A stretch of DNA of 5,982 bases from DATEDA01 sp050741515 (GTDB taxonomy: Bacteria > Pseudomonadota > Gammaproteobacteria > Burkholderiales > SG8-39): the NCBI GenBank assembly GCA_050741515.1, contig JBOIFD010000343.1, positions 1 through 5,982 on the forward strand, written 5' to 3'. The notes beneath the pieces were generated by a model. That model ran no database searches, had not been told where the DNA came from, and saw only the letters and a program-made list of their open reading frames with translations. Position numbers and translations under genes: made by a program. Below are positions 1 through 5,982 of this stretch, piece by piece (position 1 is the first letter of the stretch; each line of letters begins with the position of its first letter).

Positions 1-212
1 TCCCGTTCCCGATCGCCACCGTCGACACCCTCGAGCAGAAGCTCAAGCAGGCGAACGTGCGCTTCGAGTTCCACCGCTACGAGGCGCAGCACGCCTTCGC
101 GAACGAGACCGCCGTCGGCGCCGGAAAGCTGCCGATCACCGAGTACAACCCCGCGGCGGCGGAGCTGGCGTGGCGCCGGACGATGGAGTTCCTCGCCCGG
201 AACCTGAAGTGA
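1..212 (+). CDS. Dienelactone hydrolase family protein, C-terminal fragment
   Basis: The reading frame enters at the left edge (first full codon at base 3) and ends at TGA 210-212, giving the last 69 residues of an alpha/beta hydrolase. The visible part has an amphipathic helix (TLEQKLKQANVRFEFHRY), then EAQHAFANE, which fits the dienelactone hydrolase signature around the catalytic histidine (His at bases 90-92). A final helix, AELAWRRTMEFLARNLK, is the usual end of this family. Members hydrolyse dienelactone to maleylacetate in (chloro)catechol degradation, but many homologues act on other or unknown esters and are cytoplasmic or secreted. The nucleophile Cys/Ser and the acidic triad residue lie outside the window, so substrate and localisation cannot be judged. 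It lies on the same strand as the radical SAM gene, with 219 bases between its stop and that gene's preferred start, so co-transcription is possible but not shown. Confidence 0.82.
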   Translation, partial: PFPIATVDTLEQKLKQANVRFEFHRYEAQHAFANETAVGAGKLPITEYNPAAAELAWRRTMEFLARNLK

Positions 213-431
213 GCGCCGGGCCGCCTGCGAACCGCCGCGAGGCTTCGGACTCGGGATGAAGCACGAGCGGGCCTGTTCGACGACATCAAGCGCTTCTACG
301 ATCCGCGCGGCGTCGACAACCGAGTTTCGGCGGCCTCAGTCCGATGGAGTTTGAACTACACTTCGAAACCTAGACAAGCCGTCCGCAGACGCGACGCCGC
401 TCATGAGGATCACCACACGCAGGGTAAGGGC
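213..431. other. Spacer between hydrolase and radical SAM gene
   Basis: These 219 bases carry no gene I can identify. No strong hairpin plus T-run follows the hydrolase stop, so I see no clear intrinsic terminator. The frame shared by both flanking genes stays open through the whole spacer after TGA 210-212. Part of it (270-320) reads as the protein-like GLFDDIKRFYDPRGVDN, perhaps a leftover gene end. Bases 340-380 are the least GC-rich part and hold an imperfect inverted repeat, so a promoter or operator for the downstream gene could sit here. I see no convincing -35/-10 pair with normal spacing. Confidence 0.5.
349..369. repeat. Imperfect inverted repeat upstream of radical SAM gene
   Basis: GTTTGAA (349-355) and TTCGAAAC (362-369) are inverted copies separated by CTACAC; the right arm has one extra G. 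The right arm includes the palindrome TTCGAA. The element is AT-rich against a GC-rich background and lies 62 bases before the preferred TTG start at 432. It could be an operator half-site pair or a small hairpin in the leader. A chance match of this size is also possible. Confidence 0.3.
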
Positions 432-434
432 TTG
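421..434 (+). promoter_or_regulatory. Ribosome binding site deciding the TTG start at 432
   Basis: AGGG at 421-424 lies seven bases before TTG 432-434, and AAGG at 426-429 lies closer. This is the best Shine-Dalgarno match before the conserved core of the radical SAM frame. The upstream in-frame TTG at 351 has GGAG (346-349) only one base away, which is too close. GTG codons at 483 and 486 have no purine-rich leader. The TTG overlaps TGA 433-435, the stop of a 10-codon ATG frame beginning at 403, in a TTGA arrangement that would allow translational coupling. Confidence 0.4.
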
Positions 435-2096
435 ACCACCGCGACGACACTTCCCGCGACCGGCGATGCCGCCACGCCACACGTGGTGCGCTTCGAGCCG
501 CGACGACGCCACCTCCCGCCCGCCTCCCCGCCGAAGCGGCTCTCGATCTGCCTCGTGAACCCGAAGTTCGAGCCCTCGTATTGGGGCTTCGACTACGCCC
601 TCCCGCTGTATCCGGGCGACAAGCGCTGCACGATGATCACGGGCGCGCTTCCCGCCGTCGCTGGGCTGGTGCCCGCCCCTCACGAGGTCGAGCTCCTCGA
701 CGAGAACGTGGAGGACATCGACTTCGACCGGCTACGCCGCTTCGACATCGTGGGCGTCACGGGGATGAACGTCCAGCAGAAGCGCATGCGCGAGATCCTC
801 CTCCGCCTACGCGAGCTCGAGATCTTTACCGCCGTCGGCGGCGCCTACGCCGCGGTGAACGAGTCGTACTTCGATGGCCTCTGCGATGTCCTCTTCGTCG
901 GCGAAGCCGAGACCACCTGGCCCGAGTTCCTGGAGGATTTCGCCGCGGGGCGGCCGACGAAGAAGGTCTACGAGCAGGCCGACCGGACCGACATGACGAA
1001 GGTTCCGAAGCCGCGCTACGACCTGCTCAAGGTCGGGCGCTACGCCTCCGGCGCGCTGCAGTTCTCGCGCGGGTGTCCGTTTCTGTGCGAGTTCTGCGAC
1101 ATCATCGTCACGTTCGGGCGACGGCCCCGCACGAAGCGGCCGGAGCAGATCATCGAGGAGCTGGAGGACCTGCGGAAGGCGGGGTTCTTCTCCGCCTTCC
1201 TCGTCGACGACAATTTCATCGGCAACAAGAAGGCGGCGAAGGAGCTCTTGCGGCTGATCGTCCCCTGGCAGGAGAAAAACGGCTACCCGCTCCGGCTCTC
1301 GACCGAGGCGAGCATCAACCTCGCCGACGACCAGGAGCTGCTCGAGCTCCTCTACGCGGCCAACTTCCGCCACGTCTTCATCGGGATCGAGACGCCCCGC
1401 ATGGCCTCGCTCAACGAGACGAAAAAGTTTCAGAACACTCACGGCGACTCCATGGAAGCGAAGATCGCGCGAGTTCAGAACGCGGGGATCGACGTCCATG
1501 CCGGGTTCATCGTCGGGTTCGACAACGACGACAAGGCGATCTTCGAGGACCAGTACAAGTTCATCCAGGAGAACGGCGTCCTCCTCGCCATGGTCGGCAT
1601 GCTCGCCGCGATCCACAAGACCCCGCTCTACGCGCGCCTCAAGGGGGAGGGACGCCTGGTCGAGGACGACCCGAACTGCAACATCGTCCCGAAACTGATG
1701 ACGCGCGAGGAGCTGCAGCGCGGGTACTGGGACCTCGTTCGCCGCCTCTACACGCCCGAGGCGTTCTTCGATCGGTACTTCCGCGTCTACCGTTTCCCCG
1801 AGTACCACCGCCGGCGCGCCGCGATCTCGGGGAGGGCGGGCGAAGGGAAGCTGGTTCCGACCCTCGGCTACGGACTGATTCTCCTGTGGACACTCGGCTG
1901 CGCGCTGTTCAAGGAGCGCGCCGTTTGGAGCGTCGGGAGGGTCTACCTCCGGTACTTCTTTCAGGTGAACCTCAAGTACCGCAGGGACGTGGTCGGGTTC
2001 GCCCAGTTCATGAACCGGTGCGTGACCCACTGGCACTTCTACAAGTTCACGCGCCTCTCGATCGAAGGCAAGCTTCGCCTCTTCAGTACGACCTGA
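432..2096 (+). CDS. B12-binding-domain radical SAM protein (DUF4070 type), substrate unknown
   Basis: From TTG 432 this is 554 residues; starting at TTG 351 would give 581. After about 35 poorly conserved Arg/Pro-rich residues comes a Rossmann-like cobalamin-binding-type domain: LSICLVNPKFEPSYWGFDYA, LLDENVEDIDF, VGVTGMNVQQKRMREI and VGGAYAAV. It lacks the classic DxHxxG cobalamin loop, as do related proteins such as HpnP. The radical SAM core follows, with RGCPFLCEFCDI (CxxxCxxC, first Cys at 1074-1076) to bind the [4Fe-4S] cluster and cleave S-adenosylmethionine. FLVDDNFIGN, the GIETP motif and GFIVGFDNDD complete a typical core. NCNIVPKLMTREELQRGYWD onward resembles DUF4070, and a hydrophobic stretch (about 1863-1910) plus a basic, aromatic C-terminus suggest membrane contact. 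Known relatives methylate or rearrange lipids and other unactivated carbons; HpnP methylates hopanoids at C-2. No hopanoid or lipid gene is visible nearby, so the substrate stays open. Family is sure, role is not. Confidence 0.93.
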   Translation: MTTATTLPATGDAATPHVVRFEPRRRHLPPASPPKRLSICLVNPKFEPSYWGFDYALPLYPGDKRCTMITGALPAVAGLVPAPHEVELLDENVEDIDFDRLRRFDIVGVTGMNVQQKRMREILLRLRELEIFTAVGGAYAAVNESYFDGLCDVLFVGEAETTWPEFLEDFAAGRPTKKVYEQADRTDMTKVPKPRYDLLKVGRYASGALQFSRGCPFLCEFCDIIVTFGRRPRTKRPEQIIEELEDLRKAGFFSAFLVDDNFIGNKKAAKELLRLIVPWQEKNGYPLRLSTEASINLADDQELLELLYAANFRHVFIGIETPRMASLNETKKFQNTHGDSMEAKIARVQNAGIDVHAGFIVGFDNDDKAIFEDQYKFIQENGVLLAMVGMLAAIHKTPLYARLKGEGRLVEDDPNCNIVPKLMTREELQRGYWDLVRRLYTPEAFFDRYFRVYRFPEYHRRRAAISGRAGEGKLVPTLGYGLILLWTLGCALFKERAVWSVGRVYLRYFFQVNLKYRRDVVGFAQFMNRCVTHWHFYKFTRLSIEGKLRLFSTT

Positions 2097-2111
2097 GAGC
2101 GAAGAGCCCCA

Positions 2112-2127
2112 GCGGCGACGGCGCCGC
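2112..2127. terminator. GC hairpin between converging genes, possible terminator
   Basis: GCGGCG (2112-2117) and CGCCGC (2122-2127) can pair around an ACGG loop in the 34-base gap between the radical SAM stop and the malic enzyme stop. The site suits a shared terminator. However, no T-run follows on either strand, so it is not a standard intrinsic terminator, and GC-rich DNA forms such stems easily by chance. Confidence 0.25.
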
Positions 2128-2130
2128 CCC

Positions 2131-4419
2131 CTACCAATCCACCTGCTGCCGCTGATCGGCGGCCTCGACCACCACTAGCGCGGTCATGTTCACCAGCCGG
2201 CGCACGGTCGCGCTGGGGGTGAGGATGTGCACCGGCCGCGCCGCGCCGAGCAGGATCGGGCCGACGGTGATGCCCTCGCCGCCGGTGACCTTCAGCAGGT
2301 TGAAAGCGATGTTGGCCGCGTCGAGGTTCGGCATCACCAGGAGGTTCGCCTCGCCCTTGAGGCGCGACTCCGGGAACGCGCGCATGCGGATCTCCTCGGA
2401 AAGCGCGGCGTCGCCGTGCATCTCGCCGTCGACCTCGAGGTCGGGCGCCGTCCGCGCGAGGATCTGAGCGGCCTCGGCCATCTTGCGGGCGGCCGGCGAG
2501 TCGTCGCTACCGAAGTTGGAGTGCGAGAGCAGCGCCACTTTCGGCGCGATCCCGAAGCGGCGCATCTCCTCGGTCGCCATGAGCGCCATCTCGGCGATCT
2601 GCTCGGCGGTCGGGTTCTCGTTCACGTAGGTGTCGCAGATGAAGAGCGTGTGCCGGTCGAGCAGGAGCACGTTCATGGCCGCGAACATCTTCGCGCCCGC
2701 CTCCCGCCCGAGCACGTTCGCGACGTGGTGCAAATGGTCCGCGTAGCGGCCGACCATGCCGCACAGCATCGCGTCCGCGTCGCCGCGCCGCATCAGCATC
2801 GCGCCGATCAGGGTCGGGTACTGCCGGACCTGCTCCCTCGCGGTGTCGGGCGTGACGCCGTGCCGGGCCATCAGCTTGTGGTAGCCGGTCCAGACCTCCC
2901 GGTAGCGCTGATCGCTCTCCGGATTCACGACCTCGAAGTCGCGGCCGGCGGCGAGCCGCAGGCCGCACCGCTCGATGCGCATGTCGACGACCTCGGGCCG
3001 CCCGATGAGGATCGGCTTCGCCAGGCCCTCGTCGACGATGACCTGCACCGCGCGCAGCACCCGCTCTTCCTCGCCCTCGGCGTAGATCACGCGCTTCGGC
3101 GCCTGCTTCGCCGCCGCGAACACCGGCGCCATGATCGTGCCCGAGTGGTAGACGAACGCGTTCAGCTTCTGTCGGTAGGCGTCGAAGTCGGCGATCGGGC
3201 GGGTCGCGACGCCCGAGTCCATGGCCGCCTTCGCCACCGCCGGCGCGATCCTCAGGATGAGCCGCGGATCGAACGGGCGCGGGATGATGTACTCGGGGCC
3301 GAACGAGAGCGCCTCGCCGCCGTAGGCCGTGGCGACGATGTCGGACTGCTCGGCCTGCGCGAGCTCGGCGAGCGCCCGCACGCAGGCGAGCTTCATCTCG
3401 TCGGTGATCTTGGTCGCGCCGACGTCGAGCGCGCCACGAAAGATGAACGGGAAACACAGGACGTTGTTCACCTGGTTCGGATAGTCGGAGCGCCCGGTGG
3501 CGATGATGACGTCGGCGCGGGCCGCTTTCGCGTCCTCGGGCGTGATCTCCGGGTCCGGGTTCGCGAGCGCGAGGATCACCGGCTTCGACGCCATGCGCTT
3601 CACCATGTCCTTGGTCAGGACACCCTTGGTGGAGACGCCGAGGAAGACGTCGCCGCCGTCGATGACGTCGCCGAGTGTTCGCGCTTTGGTCGCTTGCGCG
3701 TAGCGCGCCTTGTTCGGCTCCATGTTCGGCTCGCGGCCCGCGTAGATCACGCCTTTCGAGTCGGTGACGAAGATGTTCTGCCGCTTCACCCCGAGCCGCA
3801 CGAGCAGATCCAGGCAGGCGATCGCGGCGGCGCCGGCGCCCGAGCAGACGAGCTTGATGTCCTCGAGCCGCTTGCCGACGATCTGCATGGCGTTCAGGAT
3901 CGCCGCGGCGGAGATGATTGCCGTGCCGTGCTGGTCGTCGTGGAAGACCGGGATGTCGAGGCGTTCGCGGAGCTTCTGCTCGATGTAGAAGCACTCCGGC
4001 GCCTTGATGTCCTCGAGATTCACGCCGCCGAGCGTCGGCTCGAGCGCGGCCACGTGCGCGACCAGCTCGTCGGCGTCGGCTTCCGCGAGCTCGATGTCGA
4101 AGACGTCGATGCCGGCGAACTTCTTGAACAGGCACGCCTTGCCCTCCATCACCGGTTTGGCCGCGAGCGGCCCGATGTTGCCCAGGCCGAGGACCGCGGT
4201 GCCGTTGGTCACGACGCCGACGAGGTTCGCGCGCGACGTGAGGCTGGCCGCTTCCCGGGGATGGTCCCTGATCTCCAGGCAGGCGTAGGCGACGCCGGGC
4301 GAGTACGCGAGCGCGAGATCGCGCTGGTTGGTGAGGCCTTTCGTCGGCGAGATCGAGATCTTGCCCGGCCTCGGCAGGCGGTGGTACTCGAGCGCGGCCT
4401 TGCGCAGTGGCTCGTCCAT
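2131..4419 (-). CDS. maeB: NADP-type malic enzyme with phosphotransacetylase-like C-terminal domain
   Basis: This 762-residue protein has the normal length for two-domain bacterial MaeB. It decarboxylates malate to pyruvate, making NAD(P)H and CO2, in the cytoplasm. The malic N-terminal domain (about 15-150) shows LAYSPGVA with Tyr39, KPVMEGKACLFKKF with Lys94, and the metal-site acids NLEDI (Glu136, Asp137) and FHDDQHGTA (Asp161, Asp162). The nucleotide fold follows with SGAGAAA (193-199), ALANPDPEI and SDYPNQVNN. The phosphotransacetylase-like domain runs from about 428 to 762, with LSHSNFGS, DGEMHGDAAL and NLLVMPNLDAANIAFNLLK. In MaeB proteins this domain is generally not an active transacetylase and is linked to regulation by acetyl-CoA. 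NADP preference is inferred from the two-domain architecture. The ATG start is supported by GGAGG (4425-4429, minus strand), five bases upstream. It follows the nitroreductase stop by 12 bases, so the two are probably one transcript. No residue I can check is missing. Confidence 0.97.
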   Translation of the reverse strand: MDEPLRKAALEYHRLPRPGKISISPTKGLTNQRDLALAYSPGVAYACLEIRDHPREAASLTSRANLVGVVTNGTAVLGLGNIGPLAAKPVMEGKACLFKKFAGIDVFDIELAEADADELVAHVAALEPTLGGVNLEDIKAPECFYIEQKLRERLDIPVFHDDQHGTAIISAAAILNAMQIVGKRLEDIKLVCSGAGAAAIACLDLLVRLGVKRQNIFVTDSKGVIYAGREPNMEPNKARYAQATKARTLGDVIDGGDVFLGVSTKGVLTKDMVKRMASKPVILALANPDPEITPEDAKAARADVIIATGRSDYPNQVNNVLCFPFIFRGALDVGATKITDEMKLACVRALAELAQAEQSDIVATAYGGEALSFGPEYIIPRPFDPRLILRIAPAVAKAAMDSGVATRPIADFDAYRQKLNAFVYHSGTIMAPVFAAAKQAPKRVIYAEGEEERVLRAVQVIVDEGLAKPILIGRPEVVDMRIERCGLRLAAGRDFEVVNPESDQRYREVWTGYHKLMARHGVTPDTAREQVRQYPTLIGAMLMRRGDADAMLCGMVGRYADHLHHVANVLGREAGAKMFAAMNVLLLDRHTLFICDTYVNENPTAEQIAEMALMATEEMRRFGIAPKVALLSHSNFGSDDSPAARKMAEAAQILARTAPDLEVDGEMHGDAALSEEIRMRAFPESRLKGEANLLVMPNLDAANIAFNLLKVTGGEGITVGPILLGAARPVHILTPSATVRRLVNMTALVVVEAADQRQQVDW

Positions 4420-4431
4420 GATGACCTCCGG

Positions 4432-5019
4432 CTACAGGATCCGGCACGCCTCGTCGAACTCGAGCCGCGGGTCGCGCGGATGCACTTTCGACCAGTCGGC
4501 CTTGCCGAGCGCGCAGAGGAAGTTCGACTTGAGCGTCGTGCCGGCGAAGAACTCCTGATCGACGCCGGCGTTGTTGAAGCCCGACATCGCGCCGGTGTCG
4601 AGGCCGAGCGCCCGCGCGACGACGATGAAGTAGCCGCCCTGCAGGCTGGAGTTGCGCAGCGCCGTCGTCTCGGTGAACGCCTTCTTCTCGTCGCCGGCGT
4701 AGACGTTCCGCATGGCCGGATTGCGCGGGAAGAAGCGCGGCAGCAGCTCGTAGAACGCGAGGTCGTAGGCAAGCAGCGCCGTGACCGGCGCATTCAGCGC
4801 CTTGTCGACGTTGCTGGGGCTCAAGTGCGGCCGGAGCCGCTCCTTCTGCCCGCGGCTGCGCAGGAACAGGATCCGCAGCGGCTGCGAGTTCCCCGTGGTC
4901 GGACCGCATTTCACGAGATCCCAGAGCGCGCGCAGCTGTGCGTCGGTCACCTCGCCCGAGAAAGCGTTGTGGCTGCGCGCCTTGCGGAGGATCAGATCGA
5001 GTGCTTCGTCGTTTAGCAT
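4432..5019 (-). CDS. RutE/HadB-like nitroreductase family flavoprotein (putative malonic semialdehyde reductase)
   Basis: This 195-residue protein matches the usual length of RutE (about 196) and resembles it end to end from memory: RKARSHNAF near the start (flavin phosphate contacts), KCGPTTGNSQPLRILF (37-52), NAPVTALLAYD (76-86), ETTALRNSSLQGGYFI (117-132), GLDTGAMSGF (139-148), and TTLKSNFLCALG (161-172). The family binds FMN and uses NAD(P)H. RutE reduces malonic semialdehyde to 3-hydroxypropionate in the Rut pyrimidine pathway. Other members, including those annotated HadB/RutE, have unproven substrates. No other rut gene is visible, so a role in pyrimidine use is not supported here. The ATG (5017-5019 on the minus strand) has AAGGA (5027-5031) seven bases upstream. 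It is the first gene of a probable two-gene unit with maeB and is divergent from the thiolase gene. The family is secure; the substrate is inferred. Confidence 0.92.
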   Translation of the reverse strand: MLNDEALDLILRKARSHNAFSGEVTDAQLRALWDLVKCGPTTGNSQPLRILFLRSRGQKERLRPHLSPSNVDKALNAPVTALLAYDLAFYELLPRFFPRNPAMRNVYAGDEKKAFTETTALRNSSLQGGYFIVVARALGLDTGAMSGFNNAGVDQEFFAGTTLKSNFLCALGKADWSKVHPRDPRLEFDEACRIL

Positions 5020-5144
5020 CGGCGCGTCCTTCCCGTCGGGTGCTGGCGTGGAACGGACGGCTATTCTGACAGCAGCGCGTTCCGCTGCGGAGCCCGGCCG
5101 TGCGCTGGGGTATTCTCGAACCTGCCCTCGCCAGGAGAACCGTC
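5020..5144. promoter_or_regulatory. Divergent promoter region between nitroreductase and thiolase genes
   Basis: These 125 bases separate two outward-facing starts and must hold promoters for both, unless distant ones are used. TATTCT occurs twice (5062-5067 and 5111-5116). The second lies 28 bases before the thiolase ATG and could be a -10 element, but no good -35 stands 16-18 bases before it. On the minus strand AGAATA (5063-5068 region) is a weak -10 candidate for the nitroreductase. Shine-Dalgarno sequences for both genes lie at the two ends: AAGGA complement at 5027-5031 and AGGAG at 5133-5137. Confidence 0.45.
5072..5088. repeat. Perfect 6-bp inverted repeat in divergent spacer, possible operator
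   Basis: GCAGCG (5072-5077) and CGCTGC (5083-5088) form a perfect inverted repeat around CGTTC, near the middle of the spacer and between the two TATTCT copies. The 17-base span with a short odd centre fits a dimeric helix-turn-helix regulator site. It could equally be a chance GC palindrome. No regulator gene is in the window. Confidence 0.35.
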
Positions 5145-5982
5145 ATGCCCGAAGCTTTCATCTGCGATGCGATCCGCACGCCGTTCGGCCGCTATGGCGG
5201 CGCGCTCGCCGCGGTCCGTACGGACGATCTCGCCGCGCTCCCGCTCAAGGCGCTGGTCGAGCGCAACCGGGCGGTCGACTGGGGCGCGCTCGACGACGTC
5301 GTGTACGGCTGCGCGAACCAGGCGGGCGAGGACAACCGCAACGTCGCGCGCATGGCGCTCCTGCTCGCCGGGCTCCCGAAGGAGGTGCCCGGCGCGACCG
5401 TGAACCGGCTGTGCGGCTCCAGCCTCGATGCGGTGGGGCTCGCGGCGCGCGCGATCAAGGCCGGCGAGGCCGAGCTCGTGATCGCCGGCGGCGTCGAGAG
5501 CATGACCCGCGCGCCGTTCGTGCTGGCGAAAGCCGACAGCGCGTTCGCGCGCGCGGCGAAGATCGAGGACACGACGATCGGCTGGCGGTTCGTGAACCCG
5601 CTGATGAGGGAGAAGTACGGGATCGACTCGATGCCCGAGACGGCCGAGAACGTCGCGCACGACTTCGAGGTGGCGCGCGCCGATCAGGACGCGTTCGCGC
5701 TGCGCAGCCAGAGCCGCTGGGCCGCGGCCCACCGCGCGGGCTTCTTCGGGAGCGAGATCGTCCCCGTCACGCTGCCGCAGCGGAAGGGCGAGCCGGTCGT
5801 CTTCGCTGCCGACGAGCACCCGCGACCCGACACGACCCTGGACACGCTCGCGAAGCTGAAAGGGGTGGTGAGGCCGGACGGGACCGTGACCGCCGGGAAC
5901 GCGTCCGGAGTGAACGATGGTGCGTGTGCGCTCGTCCTCGCCTCCGAGACGGCGGCCGGCAGGCACGGGCTGCGGCTACGCG
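5145..5982 (+). CDS. pcaF: 3-oxoadipyl-CoA/acetyl-CoA thiolase, N-terminal 279 residues (cut by window end)
   Basis: ATG 5145 has AGGAG (5133-5137) seven bases upstream, and the frame stays open to the right edge, so about 120 residues of a roughly 400-residue thiolase are missing. The enzyme splits 3-oxoadipyl-CoA with CoA into succinyl-CoA and acetyl-CoA, the last step of the beta-ketoadipate pathway and also of phenylacetate breakdown (PaaJ). Visible motifs are ICDAIRTPFGRYGGAL at the start, GCANQAGEDNRNVARMALLL (56-75), VNRLCGSSLDAVG with the nucleophile Cys90, AGGVESMTRAPFV (114-126), DTTIGWRFVNPLM (142-154), DSMPETAENVA (161-171), ALRSQSRWAAA (185-195) and TAGNASGVNDGA (249-260). ANQAGEDNRNVAR and TTIGWRFVNPLM are hallmarks of the PcaF/PaaJ subgroup rather than of PhaA or FadA. 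The second Cys (about 380) and the GHP histidine lie beyond the edge. pcaF versus paaJ cannot be settled from sequence alone. Its rightward partners are not seen. Confidence 0.93.
   Translation, partial: MPEAFICDAIRTPFGRYGGALAAVRTDDLAALPLKALVERNRAVDWGALDDVVYGCANQAGEDNRNVARMALLLAGLPKEVPGATVNRLCGSSLDAVGLAARAIKAGEAELVIAGGVESMTRAPFVLAKADSAFARAAKIEDTTIGWRFVNPLMREKYGIDSMPETAENVAHDFEVARADQDAFALRSQSRWAAAHRAGFFGSEIVPVTLPQRKGEPVVFAADEHPRPDTTLDTLAKLKGVVRPDGTVTAGNASGVNDGACALVLASETAAGRHGLRLR

Noticed and set aside
351..431. Using TTG 351 as the start of the radical SAM protein
   Set aside because: It has no properly spaced ribosome binding site, and the extra 27 residues (Arg/His-rich) have no resemblance to the family. 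TTG 432 is better supported, though still not certain.
432..2096. Naming the radical SAM gene hpnP (hopanoid C-2 methylase)
   Set aside because: Fold and motif style are similar, but the N-terminal signature (PKFEPSYWGFDYALPLY) differs from what I recall of HpnP, and no hopanoid gene is nearby.
581..2155. A 524-codon plus-strand frame and a 409-codon minus-strand frame (807-2036) over the radical SAM gene
   Set aside because: Both are compositional shadows with no motifs. The radical SAM frame carries every conserved signature.
2227..5016. A 929-codon open frame on the plus strand, antisense to both maeB and the nitroreductase
   Set aside because: It runs across the boundary of two well-recognised genes and its product is an Arg/Asp/His/Val/Glu-rich string with no family motif. 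Long stop-free antisense frames are expected in GC-rich DNA.
4432..5019. Assigning the symbol rutE outright
   Set aside because: Similarity is strong, but no other rut gene is present and many homologues in this subfamily have unknown substrates.
2507..5179. An 890-codon open frame on the minus strand overlapping maeB and the nitroreductase in another frame
   Set aside because: The product is an Arg/Ala/Gly-rich low-complexity string, while the other frame of the same strand encodes clear MaeB and RutE-like proteins.
5235..5447. Gly-Ser-Ser after the thiolase nucleophile (CGSS rather than CGSG or CASG) as a mutated active site
   Set aside because: Cys90 is intact, and this position varies among functional thiolases as far as I recall, so it is not evidence of lost activity.
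5061..5966. A 301-codon minus-strand frame opposite the thiolase
   Set aside because: The plus frame is an unmistakable PcaF-type thiolase with its own ribosome binding site; the antisense frame shows no recognisable domain.

Overview
The window is GC-rich chromosomal DNA, roughly two thirds G+C by eye, with codons strongly biased to G or C at the third position. It holds five protein-coding genes and short spacers. I see no mobile element, CRISPR array, tRNA or rRNA. The genes (a RutE-like nitroreductase, a MaeB-type malic enzyme, a PcaF-type thiolase and a dienelactone-hydrolase-type protein) suggest a free-living aerobic bacterium of proteobacterial type or a related GC-rich phylum. This is inferred from gene content, and I cannot name a genus.

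Layout. Bases 1-212 (+) are the C-terminal end of a dienelactone hydrolase family protein. Bases 213-431 are a spacer holding an imperfect inverted repeat and a protein-like but unassigned stretch. Bases 432-2096 (+) encode a B12-binding-domain radical SAM protein with a DUF4070-type C-terminal region, probably starting at TTG. It converges on a leftward pair: a RutE/HadB-like nitroreductase (5019-4432) followed 12 bases later by a two-domain NADP-type malic enzyme, maeB (4419-2131). A spacer of 125 bases with a perfect 6-bp inverted repeat separates this pair from a divergent 3-oxoadipyl-CoA thiolase (5145 onward, cut by the window end).

How the genes fit together. The thiolase performs the last step of the beta-ketoadipate pathway, or the equivalent step of phenylacetate degradation, giving succinyl-CoA and acetyl-CoA. 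Malic enzyme turns C4 acids from that succinyl-CoA into pyruvate and makes NADPH. The small flavin reductase is of an NAD(P)H-using type. The dienelactone hydrolase family is also known from ring-cleavage pathways, but this family is broad. A theme of aromatic or organic-acid catabolism with central carbon balancing is therefore plausible but inferred. The radical SAM protein has no obvious partner here and its substrate is unknown. It is the least understood gene in the window. I found no evidence for a new multi-gene system; the window is mostly ordinary, with a few small points worth checking.
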